A stretch of DNA of 64,000 nucleotides from Yamagishiella unicocca (taxonomy: Eukaryota > Chlorophyta > Chlorophyceae > Chlamydomonadales > Volvocaceae): the NCBI GenBank assembly GCA_003116995.1, contig BDSL01000078.1, positions 186,001-250,000 on the forward strand. The letters run 5' to 3'. A model generated the notes under the pieces. It did no database searches. It had not been told where the DNA came from and was given only the letters and a program-made list of their open reading frames with translations. The number at the start of each line of letters is the position of its first letter. Position 1 is the first letter of the stretch. A program made the translations under genes and the position numbers. Shown here piece after piece: positions 34,401 through 55,397 of the stretch.

Positions 34401-37400
34401 CTGCGTCCCTCCAGCCCCACCCGCAGCTCCTCCAAGTTGCCTATCCGCGGCGACCCGAGGAACAGCATCACCGGCTCCACGTCCGACCCCGGGTGCAGTC
34501 GCTGGTAGGTGCGGCACCAAAAGGTGCCGCCGCTGCTGGAGGACTGGCGGGAGCGGGCGTAGCCGGCGGCGGCAGAGACGGCGGCGGTGGCGGGGCCTCC
34601 GAGGACGCTGCCGCTGACGCCCCTGCTCAGAGACGAGCTGGACGAGGCGGAGGCGTTGGATTGGATGAAAGCTGCCATGTGGGGACACCCGGCCGCCAAG
34701 GAGGCCGCGGAGGCTTCGGCTGGGTGGGTGGCAGCATGGGCGCCGCGGCGGGTGGGGGGTAGTAAGCGGCTGTCCAGGTCCTGAGGGCCAGCGGGGAGGT
34801 CCAGGGAGGGGCCGGGGGGCCGCGGAGGAGCGAAGGTGGGAAGGTGGGAAGGTTTAATCGACGGCAGGAGAAAGGGAAGGGGGCGGGGGAGGGGTGGGCG
34901 AGGAAACTGGGGGCGGGGGCGGGAGATGGGCGCGTGTGTTCGTGGCGTTTGTGTTGCTGTTGTAGTCTGCTCCCCTACCCGGAGCCGGGCGGCTCGGGGA
35001 ACTACGCGGCGCGCTGCCGGGATGCCATGTCACCGCCGGCCCAGATAAGGCCCGCCTGCGCCTCAGCGCACACACATCAAGATTACCATCCAGCTGGCAC
35101 CAAACCCTAGCCCCCATTCTGTGCCCGAGGCCATCCCCCACTTCCCCGCCCCCGCCCGCCCCCTTTATCCCCCCCTTGCCTGCGAATCCAGGATCTGCGC
35201 CCCGCTGCCGCCGACGGTCTCCAGGGAGGCCGCCGACCCCGCCTCCTCCGCCACCGCCCCAAGCGCCGCCACTGCGGCGGCGGCGGAGCTGGCGGGCACG
35301 AACGGCGGCATGGGCTCGTGCGCCGCCAGTCCCAGCGACAGCCTGTCTAGCCGTGTCGTTGAGTCGGGGTGTCCTGCAGGCAGTTCCATTTGGGGTGGTG
35401 CTGGCGCGTGGAGAGCGAGGAGGCAGGGCTGGGAAGAGACGCACCCCAGTGGAACATATGGGTACCGGTATAGGCAGGTGACGAACCAAGTGCATCTCCC
35501 GACCTGGCAGGTGGCCCCCGGCAAGTCGGCTGCTCCCTGCGTCGCTCGATATCGTTGCGGCCACCAGTCAGCTACGTCAGCTTCAGCGAAACTCCCATCT
35601 GCAGCAACCTCAGGCAATCCCATCCCCAGCAATCTCGAACAGTCCCATCCCCAGCAATCCTAGCTTCAGCAATCCCATCGCCAGCAATCCCGTCTCCAGC
35701 AATCCTAGCTTCAGCGGTTGACCGAGGACGCCGTCGGCCGCCACCTACCCGTGGGCATCTGCAGGTACTGCATCTGCCCCTTGAGCTCCATTCCGTTGAC
35801 GCGGCTCCGAAGGACGAATAGGTTGTCCGACTGCTCCAAGATGTGCTCGAAGCTGAGGGGCATGTAGGGGTGACGGCACTGCGCCGCGCAGCCGGGCGGG
35901 GCGGGACGGAGGGGAGTGTTGGGGGGCAGGCGGGACGCCGTGGGTCACCGGCGGCGCGTGTCACACACACTCCACTTTGTTTGCCGCCTTCTTCATTGCT
36001 TGTCCTAAACGTAAGCGATGCCTCCCGCCTGACACCCGCTCTTAAAACCGTCAGTGCCTATGTTTGTATGCGCGTTCTGCTTCCCTGGTAAACCTGTCTC
36101 ACACCAGAAACAGGAATGTCCGAACTTGTGCTGAACACAGATCGCATCAGTGATGCCATAACGTGGGGGGACGGCTCCCGGGATGCCAGGGACCCCCCCG
36201 GCACACAGCCGTGTGCTCGCCGATCCCCGCCCCCGCGATCCAACTACCTCAATTGTGCCAAGCCCAACCGCCAAACCTCCGACCACCCACCGTAAAGAAT
36301 TCCGCCAGCGGGCGGCCTGGTTTCATCCGGGGATACATGCGGGAGAGTGCCCGCCCCACCTGGGGTGGCGGGGGCGCACGGCACGATGGTACCGCGGTAC
36401 GGCGATGCATGGGGGCTTATGCATGCGCGAGTCCACAAAGGCGGCAGATGTGGGCGTACTGCGTTCGTTAGTCAGTTGGTTTTCGCGACGCAGGGCTTGG
36501 CGGCCGTCTGCCCAAGCCGGCGGCCACAAGCCCCACAGGGAGGAGCGATCAGCGCGCACCGTACAGAGAGAACGAGGAGGGCCGATGCGCGAGGGCCGAG
36601 AACTGAGGACTGCTCAGCGCCCCACCCGGCTTAGCTTCCCTTCTGCCCCGCTCGTCATCTCCCTTCTGCCCCGCTCGTCATCTCCCTTCTGCCCCGCTCG
36701 TCATCTCCCTTCTGCCCCGCTCGTCATCTCCCTTCGCCTGCTCCACCACCTACCTGCACCAGCCTGCACTCCGAGTCAATGACCATGTGGAAGGGAAACA
36801 GCTGGAAGCTGCGGGGTCCCACAAACCGAACCCAAAACCAAAGGGGGAGGGCGCCAGGGGCAGCAGGTGAGTGCACTTGCAGCGTACACGGTCGGCCTTC
36901 AGGCGGCTTGTTCCCGCTATCTTATCAACATCTGCAGCCAACAACTGCCTCCGGCGTCTGGATCCTAAACCTTTGTTTCGCATACACGACAGACACACAC
37001 GCAGGAGCGGCGCTTCACACCTTCCGTAGTAGTACACGTTTTCTGCCGCCTCCCTTCTCGCCCCCGCTTCTGGTTTGCCCCCCCACCACCCCCGAGAGCG
37101 CGCCCTCCGCCCTGAGCCGCACAGTGTGGGTTCGAGGAAGACCCGTGGATGCCCGAAAAAACCGTTTAGGGCAGACGTTTTGAGATGCATGCTGGAGAAC
37201 TGGGTTGGGGATACTCACAGCGTGGGTGGGTCCAGCGACAGACGGCACGTGGACGCTGCTGAGTGCTGCTCCAGAACGGATGCCTGGTGGGGAAAGCGGA
37301 TCATGAACGTATCGTGGTCGGGCGGCCCATCGGCGTCCACAGGACCGCCCTCCTCCCCCCGCAACCGCAAGATGGTGATGTCCACGTCGGTGTCGTACAG

Positions 37401-40400
37401 CAGCTTGGCGGCGCCGCGAAGCAGCCCCATGGCGAAGCGGGTGAGGCCGGGGCGCTGGGAGGTGTAGTGGAAGACAAGCGACTCGGGGGTGACCTGGAAG
37501 GGATGGGGCGGGGGGGGGAGGGAGGGGGCAGGGAAGGGAGGGGAGGGGGCTCAGGCTTGGAAAGGCGGTTGCTCAGGATCGCGTCCACCCACACCAGAAC
37601 CTCCTCCGCCTCGACCCACATCATCTGCATCCCAACCAAACCTTCTCCGCCCCGATGCTCATCGTCCCTAATCGTCGGACCAGTGCACAATAAAATTAGT
37701 TGAATTGGAAAGCTTAGCTGTTTCGCCCAGGTGACCCGGACATTCCGTACGTCCTGCACCGGATGCCCCGTCCAGTCGACGCAAAGCCCCGACCCACATC
37801 ATCCACATTGAAGGACGGCGGATTCATCTCCTTGAAGGACACGGAGCTGCGGGCCGAGGCGTCGGTAGGGGTGCAGGAGTCGGTAGGGGTGCAAGAGTGG
37901 ATACATGAGCGGCGTCATGGAGGCGTACGTGCCAGGTGGGTCCAGGGGGGGTTGCGAGAATACCCGGTTACACGACAGGCGGGGTGGCGAGAAGACCGAC
38001 AGGCGGGGGAGAGGGGAAGAAACCGTGTCAACGTGTCGTGCGGCCCGTGTTGTGTTGCCCGGCCACCTCGACCCAAAGATCAGGCCGCGATGAGCCGGGG
38101 ACCCAGCCTGGGCTGGACCTTAGCCCATTTGAGTGCTGACAGTTTGAGTGCTGACAGTTTGGGTGCTGACAGGTTGGGCGCTGACAGGTTGAGTGCTGAC
38201 AGGTTGAGTGCTGACAGGTTGAGTGCTGACAGGTTGAGTGCTGACAGGTTGAGCGCTGACAGGTTGAGTGCTGACGCGCCGCTCGGCGCTGACACCGGCC
38301 GCCGCTTGCAACACCCCGCCGCCACTGCCGCCAACCCCACGCGCCACCTTCGCCAGGTGCCGGGCCCCTCCTTGCCCTGCTCACAGGTGAAGGTGGTAGA
38401 TGTTTAGGTTCTGCAAGAACTCGATCAAGTTGCCACCCATGCAGCGGAGCAGCCGCTCGTAGCCCTGATCCCGGGAGGGGGAGGAGCAGGAGGAGGAGCC
38501 GGAAGGCGGGGCGGCGGTGAGAGGAGGGGTGAGAGGAGGGGTGAGAGGAGGGGTGAGAGGGAGGAGGCGGCCGCGACTAACGACCCGGACACCGACACTA
38601 AGTACAAGACGGCTCGCACCCGTGGCCTCATACCCTGTCATCCCCCGCCTGGCCACCTGACCGCTGAGCGGTGCCGGGGCCTGCGGCAGGGAGCGGGGCT
38701 CGACCTGCCTTCGGTGCGACACGTTGAGACGCGGCCGTTAGGACCCCGGCTGATGGTAGGGGGACCGCTCTATCCCCTTCGTGCCGTGCATGGTGTTTCA
38801 GGCCATGCCGTACCGCCTGTCGTACCATTTTCCGTACATAGACCATGCAGAAGTAGAACCCGCAGTCGTCTAGGATGTCCTGAAGGTCCAGTTTCATCTG
38901 CTCGGCCAGCGTGCCCAGGGCGCTGCGTGTGTTTTGGAGGGAGGGGCGCGACGGAGAGATCGTGCTTGTGGATGGGGGTGAGGCGCAAGTGCAGCATGAG
39001 GCGACCAGCAGGGCCTAGGATGCTGCGGAGCAAAGCTAGGATTGTATAAAGGGGTCCGAGGGACAACGGGCGGGAGGCCGGGTTCACCAGTGGCAGGGTC
39101 CCCGGCGCCCTGCCGACCCACGGTTCTACGACAGTCCTGCCGACCATCCCACCAGACCCGCGTAAACATTCGGGCGCTTGCCAACCTCTCCTCTGCCTCA
39201 CCACCCCGCCGCCCCGCTTCCCTCATTTCCCCCGCTTCCCTCTGCCTCATTTCCCCCCCTTCCCACCCTCCCAGCCTTACCCTCCGCCGCATGCAGCAAC
39301 AGCGCTGGCCTAGCCTCGCGCCTCTACATTCCACCCAACCGCGATCACCTCCCCGCGCCTTCCGACTGCTCCGCTCCCCGCCCCCGGCCCGCCCTCAGCC
39401 TACCACATGTAGATCAGGGGGACTACCGGGCTGCCGCACCCAATTCCCAAGGTACCCTAGCCCAGGTTCTGGGCCCAACTGCCAGCCCTTCCGTTCCCTG
39501 CTCCGCCTTTCCCTGCCCGCTTCCACCACTACCGCCCGGCAGCACCCAGGGCTCCAGCACCTGCCGCCATGGCCCCGGCCCCCACCCAGCCCTAGCGAGC
39601 CCTCGCGCTACCGCCCGTCCGCCGAGGCCGCTCCCCTTCCACGGCTTCCTGCAGCCACGCTTCCGCCGGCGACGCCTGCCTGGCGCTGCAACAGGTGTAC
39701 AGCTCTGCAGCAACCCTGCCGCTGCACTGATCCTGTGCGCGTCTTCAAATACCTAGACATATGTCCACAACCGCCGCTTTACACACACTCTTCATGCAGA
39801 AAACTTCACCACTACTGCAACACAGGTTTTCAGTGACACCGCAAAAACCTTTCCTCGGCACACCCGCTGGGGAAGTGCCGGGGTCCGCAGCAAGGTGGGC
39901 TGATAGGTTCCTAGCTCGCCGGGGCGCGTCCGTAGGATGGCAGCCGGCCAGGGAGTAGTCCTTTGCGAGCTGGGCTGGTCATCCCCTACCATGTGGGCAT
40001 CGCACTGCACGCCCTTCCCTACGCGTGCCTACACTTTTCGAGGCACACAGCCGTGCTGCCCATCAAGCCGAAGACGCTGCCCATCAGGCCGGGGCATCCC
40101 ACGCAGTCCCCGGGGCTTTCCATTGCCTGAACCTGACTTGCTCCCTGCCCATGCGGCTTCGCGGTCACGCGCTGGCCCAACGGTAATAAGTTTAGTCATG
40201 CTACTATTGCAAGAGCAGCTACGCCCTACTCGTTGAATTGGTCAGAAAATGGAAGCTGCTCACCGGTATGTCACTTCATCCGGGTACGGGCATGCTGATA
40301 CGAAACTCTTGTCGATGCCTGTGGCGTCCACAACTCCATTCCAGGCTTCAGGTCCATGTGTGTCTATGATGTACCCACGCACGGCGTCATTGATGATACC

Positions 40401-40491
40401 TGAGAAACGGAAACGTCAGCAATCCTTACGCAGCACCTTTGTCATAATGTCGCCCTTTCCTCACTGCTTCACGCGTCCTCCTACCTATCAT
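28497..40491 (-). CDS. Soluble guanylate cyclase: H-NOX, HNOBA, coiled coil, class III cyclase
   Basis: Predicted NO (or O2) sensor making cGMP in the cytosol. Exons: 40491-40485, 40399-40264, 38922-38838, 38464-38385, 37846-37798, 37493-37219, 36808-36754, 36359-36291, 35878-35749, 35373-35180, 34780-34421, 33929-33801, 33712-33608, 33349-33331, 32871-32800, 32468-32422, 32018-32003, 31692-31599, 31294-31176, 30717-30711, 30592-30454, 30106-29234, 28922-28497; 1161 aa, all phases closing. H-NOX: MIGIINDAVRGYIIDTHGPE start, haem-ligand His100 in EFLQNLNIYHLHL, YxSxR as Y129/S131/R133. HNOBA: QLFPFHMVIDSECRLVQ, MELKGQMQYL, SDLPLFDQSREMVLLAEQ. Signalling helix: LLYQMIPKHIADPLRRGQ. Cyclase: metal Asp565 and Asp610, guanine-type Glu606, transition-state Asn682 and Arg686, so a homodimer could be active. 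His675 replaces the usual Cys in the LFG motif. The long C-terminal tail is Gln-rich. One intron has a GC donor (exon 35373-35180). Confidence 0.92.
29165..29222 (-). mobile_element. Intronic element, type B, next to a cyclase splice donor
   Basis: On the minus strand GGGGTTTTATGAGAGAATCC, then GGATTC-type repeat and GGCCGACAAAGACC, starting about 15 nt inside the intron after exon 30106-29234. Confidence 0.7.
30115..30205 (+). mobile_element. Intronic elements: type C and a truncated relative
   Basis: GCAATAAAGAACCCGGAGGG at 30127, then a full type C (GATTACAATAAAAGAACCGG to GGGGAAATGTAG) at 30157-30200, in the cyclase intron 30107-30453. Confidence 0.7.
31098..31132 (-). mobile_element. 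Intronic type A fragment
   Basis: On the minus strand GGGGAATTCCGAGGAAGACC then CGTGG, in the cyclase intron 30718-31175. Confidence 0.5.
31693..31760 (+). mobile_element. Type A element forming the pyrimidine tract of a 3' splice site
   Basis: GGGGAGGTTGCAAGGAAGAC, then CCGAGTACGCGAGAAAAACC and TTAGGACAGACATG. The G-run head is directly against the acceptor of exon 31692-31599, so on the gene strand it is the C-rich tract before the AG. Confidence 0.7.
32348..32401 (-). mobile_element. Intronic element, type C, near a splice donor
   Basis: On the minus strand GGGGGTTACAATAAAATAAC, CGGTAACTCGACTGGGGAAA, TGTAG. It lies about 25 nt after the donor of exon 32468-32422. Confidence 0.7.
32545..32592 (+). 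mobile_element. Intronic element, type B
   Basis: GGGGGATGTAAGGAGATTCC, then ACGAAACCACGGCCGACAAA, in the cyclase intron 32469-32799. Confidence 0.65.
32878..33035. repeat. Two-level tandem repeat in a cyclase intron
   Basis: 20-bp units ggaggcggacaggagggggg within a longer unit that also repeats aagagttataagagaagcgg, in the intron 32872-33330. Confidence 0.85.
33485..33555 (-). mobile_element. Type A variants in tandem
   Basis: On the minus strand GGGGGTATGCGAGGAAACCC, GCGGGTCCACACG, then GGAAACCCGCGGGGCGCGGG, in the intron 33350-33607. Confidence 0.5.
35585..35715. repeat. AGCAATCCCATC-type minisatellite
   Basis: Irregular units of agcaatcccatccccagcaa in the cyclase intron 35374-35748. 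Confidence 0.85.
36640..36733. repeat. 24-bp minisatellite in a cyclase intron
   Basis: Four to five units of cttctgccccgctcgtcatc plus tccc, ending about 20 nt left of the donor of exon 36808-36754. Confidence 0.92.
37128..37183 (+). mobile_element. Intronic element, type A, full length
   Basis: GGGTTCGAGGAAGACCCGTG, GATGCCCGAAAAAACCGTTT, AGGGCAGACGTTTT. This is the clearest plus-strand copy, in the cyclase intron 36809-37218. Confidence 0.75.
37950..38035 (+). mobile_element. Intronic element, type D
   Basis: GGGGGGTTGCGAGAATACCC, GGTTACACGACAGGCGGGG, then a second GGCGAGAAGACCGACAGGCG unit, in the cyclase intron 37847-38384. It is related to 43800-43915 and 48184. Confidence 0.65.
38127..38278. 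repeat. 15-bp minisatellite in a cyclase intron
   Basis: About ten units of gagtgctgacaggtt with ggcgctgacaggtt variants, in the intron 37847-38384. Confidence 0.93.
38514..38564. repeat. 12-bp minisatellite in a cyclase intron
   Basis: Four units of gtgagaggaggg in the intron 38465-38837. Confidence 0.9.
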
Positions 40492-41397
40492 CCTGGCAAA
40501 GCTTCCCCCAGCGGCAAAGGCCCAAAGACGCGCGGTGTCCGCGACTGAGGCGTCAATATGTGGCCCTCTGCTTCCCTTCGCAGGCCATGGCTGTTATATT
40601 ACAGCACCTTATCCCTTTTCACCCATTTTGACTATCAATGCTTAATGGGTAATTTTAAGGGTGCTTGCGTAGAAGCGGCGCAAACCATGAAGTTGACAGC
40701 CGGCAGCGTAACCATAACAAATAAGACATATGTTTGGTAATAGATAGTAGTGTGTGGCACCTATGAAGCGCTATGGTAGGAGGCACAATAAACCGGTTCG
40801 CTCGCTGCCACATCCCATATGGCGGTTGTCCATGGAAATAATACGACTTCGCTTATCGGGTAAACATTTCAACAATGATCGATTGCATCAGTTAATGTAT
40901 TAATAAGGTTACAGTGTCAGAAAGCAGCCAAGGATTGTTGGTGCCTGCTGTCTACCACCAAGTGGTAACCACTTTTACGGCAAACTTCATACCCTCAGCG
41001 CTAACTATCATTTGGCGTATACATCCGGTATTATGAGTACAGATCAGATTTGAGCTTACTAGCTGCAAAGCAAGACGGGGTACGAAACGTCACAAATCAG
41101 TAATGGCCCATGCAATCATAACATTGCGTATGCACAGCGTATGTATACTAAAAGGTGAAGGATCCAAATTATGCTTGATTGGGTAGGCCGCAGGTTGGAC
41201 GCACTGCCGACCATCGTTACCGGTTGTCGTAGTCGCATACGAATGGATATACATACATATCTAATTGCCAGTCTCACACCAGGTAATAAGAACGAGAATT
41301 TACCGGGTTAAAGTGTTATCAAACCCGGGCGAACTATGACAAGAAGAGAGGTCCACGTCCGTGGCCTCAGCCGGGGCTGAACCCTGCAGACGCCCTT

Positions 41398-41968
41398 AAT
41401 GGCAAAAGACACAGAGACACCGGGTGAACACAGGACAAACGGTGGGCCCGGTACCGAGGCCGTACCCTACGACAAGCCAGCGCTAGCAGCTAGCAGACGC
41501 CCGAAAAGGGTCGGTAAATGCAGGAAACCCCGCCGCGCCCAAGAGGGTGTTCCTGTTGTCTGCGACCGTGTTTGTGGGTGTGGCTGGGGCGCTGCCTGCC
41601 CGGAGTTGCGTCTTCCCCGTCCTCTTGGCCTAAGTTTGTTGGGAATGGCCGTCATTCTAAAGTTCCCTTTGCTGGCAAATTTTTCGGATGGGGCGCTTTC
41701 TTTGCGGATGGGTAGTGCCCTGGGCCGCCGGAGGTTTCTGCTGTCCCCAGCCCGTCTGGCCGGTCCTGCCGTTTTTCCGCGCATGGGCCCTGGGGTGCCT
41801 GGAATATTTTTGTTGAGGCCTCTCTTGGGTTTCTTATTTATCGTGTGCCTTTTGGGGTGTCTGCTGCCTGCTAGTGCTGGCTTGTCGTACTGTAGGGTCT
41901 GTTCTTGTCCTGGGCTCGCCCTGGCTTCTGGACAACGTAACGTCTTATGGTTATCTGCCATTATCCCT
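41398..41968. mobile_element. Foldback element 1 (imperfect long inverted repeat)
   Basis: The arm at about 41464-41544 (tacgacaagccagc, gcagacgcccgaaaaggg, gcccaaga) is mirrored at about 41822-41898. Weaker symmetry reaches out to aatggca at 41398 and 41960. Both strands then encode the same YDKPALA peptide by symmetry. No transposase is present, so it resembles a MITE or foldback element, or a hairpin small-RNA source. Confidence 0.75.
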
Positions 41969-42476
41969 AAAACCCTACATACCCGGTTTTCAAAGCCAGG
42001 GTTCCCTGTCGTTAATTTTTTCGTAAGGTTATTCATACGCCGGAACGCGAAGTCACATGTCCGGAACGCGACATTAGGAAGCCATGTCATAGGGAAGCAT
42101 AGGTTTTGATATAGGTTCCAATATAGGTTCCAATAAAAGGTTGGGAAGGCGGCGTCCCGGCAAACCTTGATTACCTTTCATATAAGCAATTACTCTTTCC
42201 GTAACTGGCGTACCATGTATTCAAACAATTTGGCCTAACACCATCTATGGATTATCCGGTTAAACAGTTAAGGACAGCTCTGGTGCTCAGATGGCGCTTG
42301 TGGCATCATTACCCTGTCAACCGAATAAGGGCACTCGTTGATGCTGCATCCGCCCATAAGATGAGAAGATGTTATAACCTCCTCAAGTCAAGGGAAGTCC
42401 AGGACAAGGAGAGGGGCCCATGTCCGTGGCCTTACCAGGCCTCGCCTATTTCGCGCCCTTCTTGGGCATAGGGCCC

Positions 42477-42998
42477 CCATTGCGACAACCGACTTTCGCG
42501 TATCTTCTCCGAAGGGCCCCTGTTTGCTTCACTCTGTATGGCAAACTATAAGGTCTCAACTTGAGGACACAGGGTTGCGCGTCCAAATCGTTATTTGTGC
42601 AGCATTGCGCAGCCAGTTCCCAATCGGGCCGCGACAGCCGGCAAAATAAAGACACATTGAGGACGTTATGGAATGTGATAAATTGATACAGTAGATACAG
42701 CCCCCGGGGAGCTTGACGGTCGGGAGCATCTCAGGCCCGGGGCGCCCCAAGTCGCTGCAGTGCCCAGCGGCGAGGACGCAGCGTTCCAAGCTCCTGTCAA
42801 TCCGGAATGCACTCACTGTCTTTACTTTGCCGGCTGTCGCGGCCCGATTGGGAACTGGCTTCGCAATGCTGCACAAATTACGATTTGGACGCGCAACCCT
42901 GTGTCCTCAAGTTGAGACCTTCTAGTTTGTCATACAGAGTGAAGAAAACAGCGGCCCTTTGGAGAAGATACGCGAAAGTCGGTTGTCGCAATGGTTGC
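42477..42998. mobile_element. Foldback element 2 (about 180-bp inverted repeat arms)
   Basis: Left arm 42477-42662 and right arm about 42818-42998 are reverse complements with few mismatches (for example ttgcgacaaccgactttcgc against its mirror, and the cccaatcgggccgcgacagc block). The central spacer of about 155 bp is unrelated. It contains no transposase. Confidence 0.85.
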
Positions 42999-43366
42999 GC
43001 ATGCCAACAACGGTAAGAAACCACCAGCTGTAAACTGTAGGTCCGTAACCCACGCGCCGCTGGTAGCTCCCTGATCGTAGCTAGCAGGATCGCCCCCACC
43101 CTGGACGAGTCGTGGTGGCGCGGTCTCTCGTCACCAGCGGCGGACGATACTGCCCCACCGGGGCACAGTCCGTCACACCCTCACGACTCACCCAAAGTAT
43201 TCAGTTGCCCCACCCGATCCCACCCCACTTCTCTCTTCACGGCTGTAGGAATACGCAGGTCGAGTCATCGCCATCACCGTCCGAGCCTCGCCCAGGTCTA
43301 AACCTCTCTCCTCTCCTGTCGCTCCCCTCACACACACATACACACACATACGCACACAGTCCAAGT

Positions 43367-43371
43367 TTACA
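43367..43371 (-). terminator. TGTAA polyadenylation motif of EFL1
   Basis: TGTAA on the minus strand about 150 nt after the EFL1 stop, the usual green-algal poly(A) motif and a sensible distance. Confidence 0.5.
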
Positions 43372-43522
43372 CACGGTCCTAAGCACGGCTCTATGTTTGC
43401 ATCACGAGTGCGCCCCTCTAGCGTCCCCGGCTTCGCTCTCCTCTCTGCCCCTCCCCCCCTCTCTCGCGCCCTGCACCGCACTGAAGAGTCCGGCGAGCCC
43501 CGTCCTCAAACGCTCGGCCTCT

Positions 43523-54922
<11,400 letters not shown>

Positions 54923-55397
54923 TTTGTCAAGGACGTGCTGCAACTTGCCCCTAGAAACGGTGCGCGAACTTTCTGCCGCGCCGACGGCGCCGCAGCGCCG
55001 TCCTTAAATACACAACTGTGGAAAGCGTTGCCCAAAGGAATTCGCCAACTGAAAACAGCGACACCGATCCTGTATGTGCAGCAAACTCTGGGTCACACGC
55101 CCTTGCCCGAAAGCAGGCGGTGTTGAGCTCAACGGAAGTGTCGTCCCACACCAATGAAAACGATGAACCACTTAATATTGACACAATTTATTTCTCTTGG
55201 CAAACAGCCAAGCGAAGAAGCAAACCCTTGCCGTATGCGACACAGCATGCATCCGTGACTCAGCACGCGCCAGCAATAGCCAAAGCTTAATAGCCTTAAC
55301 ACGCAAGAGTTTGTTATAAAACTTTGAGCGTCCACTTATTGACGCCACCTCAGTTGCGTGCACTGTGCGTGCGGCGCCCTGCTGTTTGCTGAACAGC
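54923..55397. promoter_or_regulatory. Divergent promoter region between EFL1 and the PHD-like gene
   Basis: The 475 bp between two start codons pointing apart must hold both 5' UTRs and promoters. I see no clear TATA box or known site. The sequence changes here from GC-rich to AT-richer. Confidence 0.45.

Larger units (their letters stand above)
40492..43522. other. Spacer between cyclase start and EFL1 end
   Basis: AT-rich 40.5-41.3 kb (cyclase 5' UTR and promoter expected near 40491), then two foldback elements described separately, then a CA-rich stretch at 43320-43360. No coding exon is supported; long open frames at 41.4-42.1 kb on both strands come from the foldback arms. Confidence 0.55.

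Noticed and set aside
38127..38278. CRISPR-like regular array (also 48434-48557 and 49730-49935)
   Set aside because: The units are contiguous tandem copies with no unique spacers, in introns of a eukaryotic gene, and no cas genes are present.
41399..42109. 236- and 207-codon overlapping frames as genes
   Set aside because: The frames lie on both strands across a foldback element, and the shared peptides arise from the inverted arms; no family match and no introns.
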